From contig CAKUZC010000001.1 in the NCBI GenBank assembly GCA_934718145.1, forward strand, positions 1 to 27,065: DNA of 27,065 bases, in the 5' to 3' direction. Position numbers and translations under genes: made by a program. The notes under the pieces are model-generated. The model was not told where the DNA came from. It ran no database searches and saw nothing but the letters and a program-made list of their open reading frames with translations. Positions 23,560-27,065 of the stretch are shown piece by piece. Position 1 is the first letter of the stretch, and each line of letters begins with the position of its first letter. This stretch comes from an uncultured Eubacteriales bacterium (GTDB lineage Bacteria; Bacillota; Clostridia; Oscillospirales; Acutalibacteraceae).

Positions 23560-23597
23560 TCCATAATTCCTTATGAAAGGAAATGGAGGCTTTTTTT
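23560..23597 (+). terminator. Terminator-like hairpin and T7 tract overlapping the spoIIR ribosome binding site
   Basis: TCCAT (23560-23564) pairs with ATGGA (23583-23587). After an AA bulge, TTCCTT (23567-23572) pairs with AAGGAA (23577-23582) around the loop ATGA. GGC and seven T residues (23591-23597) follow, ending directly at the spoIIR ATG. It could end the lemA-TPM transcript, or hide part of the spoIIR SD site (GGAGG, 23585-23589), or both. Confidence 0.5.
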
Positions 23598-24308
23598 ATG
23601 AAGAATATTTGGAGAAAATCTCTTATGTGTGGTTTTGTGATATCTGTATTGTGTTCATTTATTAATTTTTCCGGGAAATGTGATAGTATAAGCAGTAAAG
23701 TTTTTAGATTACATATAATTGCTAATTCTGATAGTATTGAAGACCAATCTTTAAAATTGAGAGTAAGAGATAGAATACTTAAAGACTATGGATTTGAAAT
23801 GTCCAAGTCTGAGAATTTATATGAAGCTGAGATTTTAGCAGAAGACAATCTTGAAAATATAAAAATTTCGGCTGAGGATGAATTATTGAAATGTGGTTGC
23901 AAATATCCTGTAAATGTTGAAGTCGTGAATATGCATTTTAACACAAGGATATACGAAAATATAACTTTACCTGCTGGAAATTATGATGCTTTGAGAATAA
24001 CAATAGGAGATGCAAAAGGGAAAAATTGGTGGTGTGTTATGTTCCCACCGATGTGTCTTCCTGTTGCGCAAAGCGAAGAAGAGATTAGTAGTAATGAAAG
24101 TGAAATAAGTGAGGTTTTGGATAATTCTGAATTTCAAATTGTAACAAATTTCGGAAATTATCAAATAGAGTTTAAATTGAGAGAACTGTTTTCAGAGTTA
24201 AATGATTTTTTAAATAATGAAATTTATTTTCCCCTAAAAAAATATTTTTCCGTTTCAGATAATTTTAAATATGAACCTGCTATAAGTTTGGGCAGAGAGA
24301 CGTTTTAA
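23598..24308 (+). CDS. spoIIR: Stage II sporulation protein R
   Basis: A secreted forespore signal that activates SpoIIGA in the septal membrane, so that pro-sigma-E is processed in the mother cell. It is 236 aa with an N-terminal export helix (SLMCGFVISVLCSFINFS). The family block VFRLHIIANSDSIEDQSLKL then RVRDRIL is intact, as is PAGNYDALRITIGDAKGKNW-WCVMFPPMCL. I chose the ATG at 23598 because GGAGG (23585-23589) is 8 nt upstream; an ATG at 23583 lies next to its own SD and within the hairpin. In B. subtilis spoIIR is transcribed by sigma-F in the forespore; I could not identify a convincing sigma-F promoter here. The Ser/Glu-rich insert EEEISSNESEISEVLDNSEF is followed by a normal C-terminal domain. 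Confidence 0.96.
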   Translation: MKNIWRKSLMCGFVISVLCSFINFSGKCDSISSKVFRLHIIANSDSIEDQSLKLRVRDRILKDYGFEMSKSENLYEAEILAEDNLENIKISAEDELLKCGCKYPVNVEVVNMHFNTRIYENITLPAGNYDALRITIGDAKGKNWWCVMFPPMCLPVAQSEEEISSNESEISEVLDNSEFQIVTNFGNYQIEFKLRELFSELNDFLNNEIYFPLKKYFSVSDNFKYEPAISLGRETF

Positions 24309-24361
24309 AGAAAATTGTAATATAAAATAAATAAAATATAATTAAATTTCAGAAAAATATA

Positions 24362-24389
24362 TTGACAAAATATAAAAACGTTGTATAAT
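24362..24389 (+). promoter_or_regulatory. Consensus sigma-A promoter
   Basis: TTGACA (24362-24367) and TATAAT (24384-24389) are both perfect, with a 16-nt spacer. The predicted start is near 24396, giving a leader of about 45 nt to the ATG at 24441. It is the best promoter in the window and implies strong vegetative expression of the unknown downstream gene. Confidence 0.9.
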
Positions 24390-24440
24390 CTAAAATGTGT
24401 TACTTTAAAAAATTTTAATTTAAAAGGATAGGTGATTTTT

Positions 24441-25067
24441 ATGGCTACAGATTTCGGAGAAAAATATGGTATAAAAGATTATGATAAGAAGTTGAAGGAT
24501 CAAAACAATGCCATATTGAATGCGATAAAAAATGAGTCGCTTGATAACAAAAGTGTTGAGAATGCAGTGAAATATTTTATAAGTGATATGAAAGAGAGTT
24601 TTGACAAAGGCAAACTAACAAAGTATTTAAAATCGTACCTGGAGGACTTTTTTAAGGATCAAGGGAGCTGTAGTTGTGTCCTCAAATCAAGTACAGGTCA
24701 TATGTATTTTAGACGCTCTTATGGGAATGCTGTCAATATGGGGAACAACATTGATAAAGCTGTGGGTTACAATATACCTGGTAACAATCTTTTTTCTAGT
24801 ACCTCATTAGTAATAGATTTTCTTGAATTTAATTCAGAGTGTGCATTACTGGCTGAAGGATTGGGAAAAGATATAAGTCTTTTTAAGTCAAATAAAGACA
24901 CCGTAAATTGTTTTCTGAATGATGCTTTACGCGGAGCTATAAAACTGGTAAGTGTTGATAATTTATGGGGGCCGGTAAATAAAGAAATGTTAGAAGATAT
25001 GTTAAACGATGAAAAAATATATAAAGAATATATGTCGCAGTTTAAATTATTCACAGAAGTAGAATAA
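24441..25067 (+). CDS. Unknown 208-aa protein behind a strong promoter
   Basis: Not recognised. Translation from the ATG at 24441 fits AGGTGA (24430-24435); the in-frame GTG at 24432 lies inside that SD site. The protein is soluble, with no signal peptide or membrane helix. The N-terminal 75 residues are helical and charged (TDFGEKYGIKDYDKKLKDQN). A CSC pair (residues about 75-77, GSCSCVLKSSTGHMYFRRSY) and a Gly/Asn stretch (YGNAVNMGNNIDKAVGYNIP) follow, then further helices ending MSQFKLFTEVE. It is a single-gene unit: its own promoter, then a terminator at 25088-25106. It is not part of the tail-like operon, though it could be a cargo or immunity protein expressed separately; nothing in the sequence shows that. 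Confidence 0.75.
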   Translation: MATDFGEKYGIKDYDKKLKDQNNAILNAIKNESLDNKSVENAVKYFISDMKESFDKGKLTKYLKSYLEDFFKDQGSCSCVLKSSTGHMYFRRSYGNAVNMGNNIDKAVGYNIPGNNLFSSTSLVIDFLEFNSECALLAEGLGKDISLFKSNKDTVNCFLNDALRGAIKLVSVDNLWGPVNKEMLEDMLNDEKIYKEYMSQFKLFTEVE

Positions 25068-25085
25068 AATAATTTCGTTTTATAA

Positions 25086-25112
25086 AAACCACGCTTTTTA
25101 GCGTGGCTAATT
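25086..25112. terminator. Bidirectional terminator between converging genes
   Basis: CCACGC (25089-25094), loop TTTTTA, GCGTGG (25101-25106), with A residues before and a T-rich run after. On the minus strand the stem is followed by TTTTTA, a better T-tract. It therefore serves both the gene ending at 25067 and spoVAD ending at 25131. Confidence 0.8.
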
Positions 25113-25130
25113 TTATGTTTAAATATATTT

Positions 25131-26144
25131 TTACTCACTTACAAGATTAATTAAATGAGCAACACCTGGAATGGTTTCTCCTTGCTGTGAAGATGTAGGG
25201 GACATAAGTGCTCCTGTGGCCATAAATAATATATTTTTCCATTTTTTTGCTCTAAGATTTCTTAAAATTAAAGAACATAATACTGATGCTGAACATCCAC
25301 ATCCGGAACCACCTGCGTGAACGTCTTGAACTTCTTTTTGATATATCATTAAACCACAGTCATTGTAATTTTCTCCTATATGGAATCCATCTTTGAGCAT
25401 TAATTCTTTAAATAAGTTTGATCCTACCTCTCCTAAATCTCCGGTAAAAATCATGTCGTATTCGCTGGGATGAGTCTTTGTGTCCTCAAAGAATGACTGC
25501 ATAGTTTTTGCAGCAGCTGGAGCCATAGCTGCGCCCATATTATTTGCATCTTTTATGCCTAAATCTACTATTTTGCCGACTGTTGCATGTTTTATTTTAA
25601 TTCCGGGATTATTTTGATGTTCTAAAACAATTGCTCCGGAACCTGTTACTGTCCATTGTGCGGTAGGAGTTCTTTGTCCTCCGTAATTAAGTGGAAATCT
25701 AAATTGTCTTTCTGAAGAGCAAAAATGAGAAGATGTTACTGCAACTGAATAATTGGCTATACCGGCTTCGATTGTTGTTGCAGCGAGGAAAAGTGTTTGA
25801 GCCATTGTAGAGCAGGCACCAAATTGCCCTAAAAAAGGTATTCCGAGCTCTCTGAGACCGAACGCCGATGACATGCATTGATTTAGAAGGTCTCCTGCGA
25901 AAATATAGTTTATATCTTGAGTTTTAAGGCTTGCTTTTTCAAGTGCAAGATTGACAGATTCAGCTTGAAGTCTGCTTTCAGCTTTTTCCCAAGAAGATTC
26001 TTCTAAAGTGGTGTCTTCGAATATTTTGTCAAATTGGTTTCCAAGAGGTCCTTGTGCTTCTTTTTTTCCGCATACCGATGCAAAACTTTTTACACATGGG
26101 TTGTTTTCCATTAATACGGTGTTTTTTCCTATTCTTTTACCCAT
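25131..26144 (-). CDS. spoVAD: Stage V sporulation protein AD
   Basis: Part of the SpoVA channel complex; SpoVAD binds dipicolinic acid on its route into the forespore and out at germination. It is 337 aa from the ATG at 26144-26142 (minus strand), close to the usual 338 aa, with AAGGAG 8 nt upstream; an earlier Met at 26243 would add an unrelated Lys/Ile/Asn tail. The start GKRIGKNTVLMENNPCVKSF and later QGPLGNQFDKIFEDT, SWEKAESRLQAESVNLALEK, LGQFGACSTMAQTL and HAGGSGCGCSASVLCS match the family. The fold is thiolase-like. Neither spoVAC nor spoVAE flanks it: a terminator lies downstream, and an unrelated PARG-type gene with its own terminator lies upstream. I found no convincing sigma-G promoter in the 130 nt before the SD. 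Confidence 0.96.
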   Translation of the reverse strand: MGKRIGKNTVLMENNPCVKSFASVCGKKEAQGPLGNQFDKIFEDTTLEESSWEKAESRLQAESVNLALEKASLKTQDINYIFAGDLLNQCMSSAFGLRELGIPFLGQFGACSTMAQTLFLAATTIEAGIANYSVAVTSSHFCSSERQFRFPLNYGGQRTPTAQWTVTGSGAIVLEHQNNPGIKIKHATVGKIVDLGIKDANNMGAAMAPAAAKTMQSFFEDTKTHPSEYDMIFTGDLGEVGSNLFKELMLKDGFHIGENYNDCGLMIYQKEVQDVHAGGSGCGCSASVLCSLILRNLRAKKWKNILFMATGALMSPTSSQQGETIPGVAHLINLVSE

Positions 26145-26269
26145 TAATATTACTCCTTTATGATTTGAAAGATTTAAAAAGTTATCTTTTATATTATTTG
26201 ATTTTATTTTTATTTTATTATAGATTTTAATCTTCAAAACCATTTTGTGAGTTTATTATTTTTAGCAAA

Positions 26270-26303
26270 AAGTTATCCCCCGACTATATTGTCAGGGGTA
26301 TTA
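26270..26303 (-). terminator. Intrinsic terminator of the PARG-type gene
   Basis: On the minus strand, CCCC-T-GAC, loop AATATA, GTC-G-GGGG (positions 26298 to 26277) forms a stem with one mismatch, followed by ATAACTTTTTG. It lies just after the stop at 26314 and isolates spoVAD from the upstream gene. Confidence 0.7.
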
Positions 26304-26313
26304 TAAAAGGTGC

Positions 26314-27065
26314 TTATTTAACTGTTAATCCATGAAACCTTTCTGCAAATACTCTATAATTGTTTTTATCATTTTTAAAACCTTCTACCACAAGGATAGG
26401 AAATACAATTTTTTTGAAATAAGAAGCATAGCCTTCTTTAACCAAGACTTCATAATATGCATCCGCACATATTTCCGGATCGACTCCGAAAGCTCCGCAT
26501 CCTAAAGCCCCGAGAACTAGAGTATCTACTTTGTTTTTAATAGCCATAGCAACAGTTAATTTTATACGATTAATCATCATCGCTCTTACTCTTTGAGGGT
26601 CATTTTTTAACTCATTCTCACGTCTCAAATCAGGAGCTGCTACTGTTAAAATGTCAACAATCAATTTTGGTTGTCCCTTAGGAATAAGTCTATCACCTGG
26701 CAAAGATGTGTCCTCTTTCAATTGTACGACACCTTTGGTGTAAATTCCTCTATCTCCTCCAAGGGAATTTTTTTCAACGTTTCTAACTTTTTGATTAACA
26801 CTGTAGAATGGAGTCCATAATTTTTCCAAATGAGCATATAATGTGCTTACACGGCATAAACTCTCCTCTTGTGCTCTACATCCACGTTTAACTCCACCAC
26901 CGGGTTTATAGTAATTAGCAAAGTTTAATACTGCAATCCTATCATTACTGCGTATAAACCCACAATCTATTAGACGTCTAACTACTGCAAAAGAACGACC
27001 TGATTCTACAACGAATTCACATTTATTTCCGCCTTTATTTGATCTGTGTAAATCTATGATTGTGT
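26314..27065 (-). CDS. Microbial PARG-type macrodomain protein (TIGR02452/DUF2263), N-terminus outside window
   Basis: Predicted poly(ADP-ribose) glycohydrolase-like enzyme of the TIGR02452 family. The frame is open to the right edge, giving 249 residues in the window; the family is about 270-280 aa, so roughly 30 N-terminal residues are missing. The TTG at 26829 is internal and should not be taken as the start. The stretch before it encodes IAVLNFANYYKPGGGVKRGC then RAQEESLCRVSTLYAHLEKL. GGG-x7-QEE fits the PARG catalytic signature GGG-x6-8-QEE, so the catalytic loop is intact. Later family motifs are FYSVNQKVRNVEK, VDILTVAAPDLR, RIKLTVAMAIKNKVDTLVLG and ALGCGAFGVDP. No DarT-like partner is visible, so this does not look like a DarTG toxin pair. 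Confidence 0.93.
   Translation of the reverse strand, partial: TIIDLHRSNKGGNKCEFVVESGRSFAVVRRLIDCGFIRSNDRIAVLNFANYYKPGGGVKRGCRAQEESLCRVSTLYAHLEKLWTPFYSVNQKVRNVEKNSLGGDRGIYTKGVVQLKEDTSLPGDRLIPKGQPKLIVDILTVAAPDLRRENELKNDPQRVRAMMINRIKLTVAMAIKNKVDTLVLGALGCGAFGVDPEICADAYYEVLVKEGYASYFKKIVFPILVVEGFKNDKNNYRVFAERFHGLTVK

Noticed and set aside
23531..23597. Sigma-F promoter for spoIIR
   Set aside because: No pair of elements resembling the sigma-F consensus at correct spacing was convincing; it may lie inside the TPM gene.
26145..26244. Longer SpoVAD start at 26243
   Set aside because: The extra 33 residues are Lys/Ile/Asn-rich and unlike the family; the ATG at 26144 has AAGGAG at ideal spacing.
26145..26275. 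Sigma-G promoter for spoVAD
   Set aside because: Several AT-rich partial matches on the minus strand, none good enough to choose.
26314..26829. PARG-type protein as a complete 171-aa protein starting at TTG 26829
   Set aside because: The same frame continues upstream to the window edge and contains the catalytic GGG-x7-QEE motif.
26314..27065. DarTG-type toxin-antitoxin macrodomain
   Set aside because: The signature is that of microbial PARG (TIGR02452), not DarG, and no DarT-like gene is adjacent within the window.

Overview
This is a low-GC, AT-rich chromosomal stretch from an endospore-forming member of the Firmicutes, most likely class Clostridia. The evidence is the pairing of SpoIIR and SpoVAD with a GdpP-rplI module, strong Shine-Dalgarno (SD) sites and MazF/EndoA. 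No integrase, terminase, capsid, portal, holin or endolysin gene is visible, so it does not read as an ordinary prophage.

Layout. (1) Positions 2-2141 hold housekeeping genes: the C-terminal half of a c-di-AMP phosphodiesterase (gdpP, cut by the left edge), ribosomal protein L9, a terminator, and a MazF-type endoribonuclease with no adjacent antitoxin. (2) Positions 2250-22073 hold a co-directional cluster of about 20 kb behind an extended -10 promoter and a structured leader. It encodes a contractile phage-tail-like particle of the extracellular contractile injection system (eCIS) type. In order: an unknown 334-aa protein, tail sheath, tube, a tail-assembly-chaperone-like protein with a -1 frame extension, a second tube-family protein fused to a long coiled coil, a coiled-coil protein, a 799-aa fibrous protein (tape-measure candidate), gpD-like hub, gpV-like spike, gp25-like wedge, two baseplate J-type proteins, a gpI-type tail protein, and a 596-aa protein with an Ig-like C-terminus. 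(3) Positions 22116-24308 hold LemA, a TPM-domain membrane protein and SpoIIR. (4) Positions 24362-25106 hold an unknown 208-aa protein behind a textbook sigma-A promoter, followed by a bidirectional terminator. (5) Positions 25131-27065 on the minus strand hold spoVAD without spoVAC or spoVAE, and a microbial PARG-type macrodomain protein that runs off the right edge.

How the genes would work together. Sheath and tube form the contractile shaft. The hub, spike, gp25, J-type and gpI-type proteins form the baseplate. The 596-aa protein is a candidate outer baseplate or adhesive component. The coiled-coil proteins are candidates for length control, lumen filling or cargo. The usual eCIS AAA+ ATPase, tail-terminator/cap, LysM and PAAR proteins were not recognised here, so the system is either reduced or has these functions elsewhere or in the unrecognised proteins.

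The most notable signal is at 6405-6471. A canonical slippery heptamer (TTTTTTC) lies just before a 17-position inverted repeat, exactly where the chaperone-like gene ends and a start-codon-less ORF continues in the -1 frame. This looks like programmed -1 frameshifting, analogous to lambda gpG/gpGT, in an eCIS-type cluster. Identifications rest on recognising motifs by eye; no database search was run.
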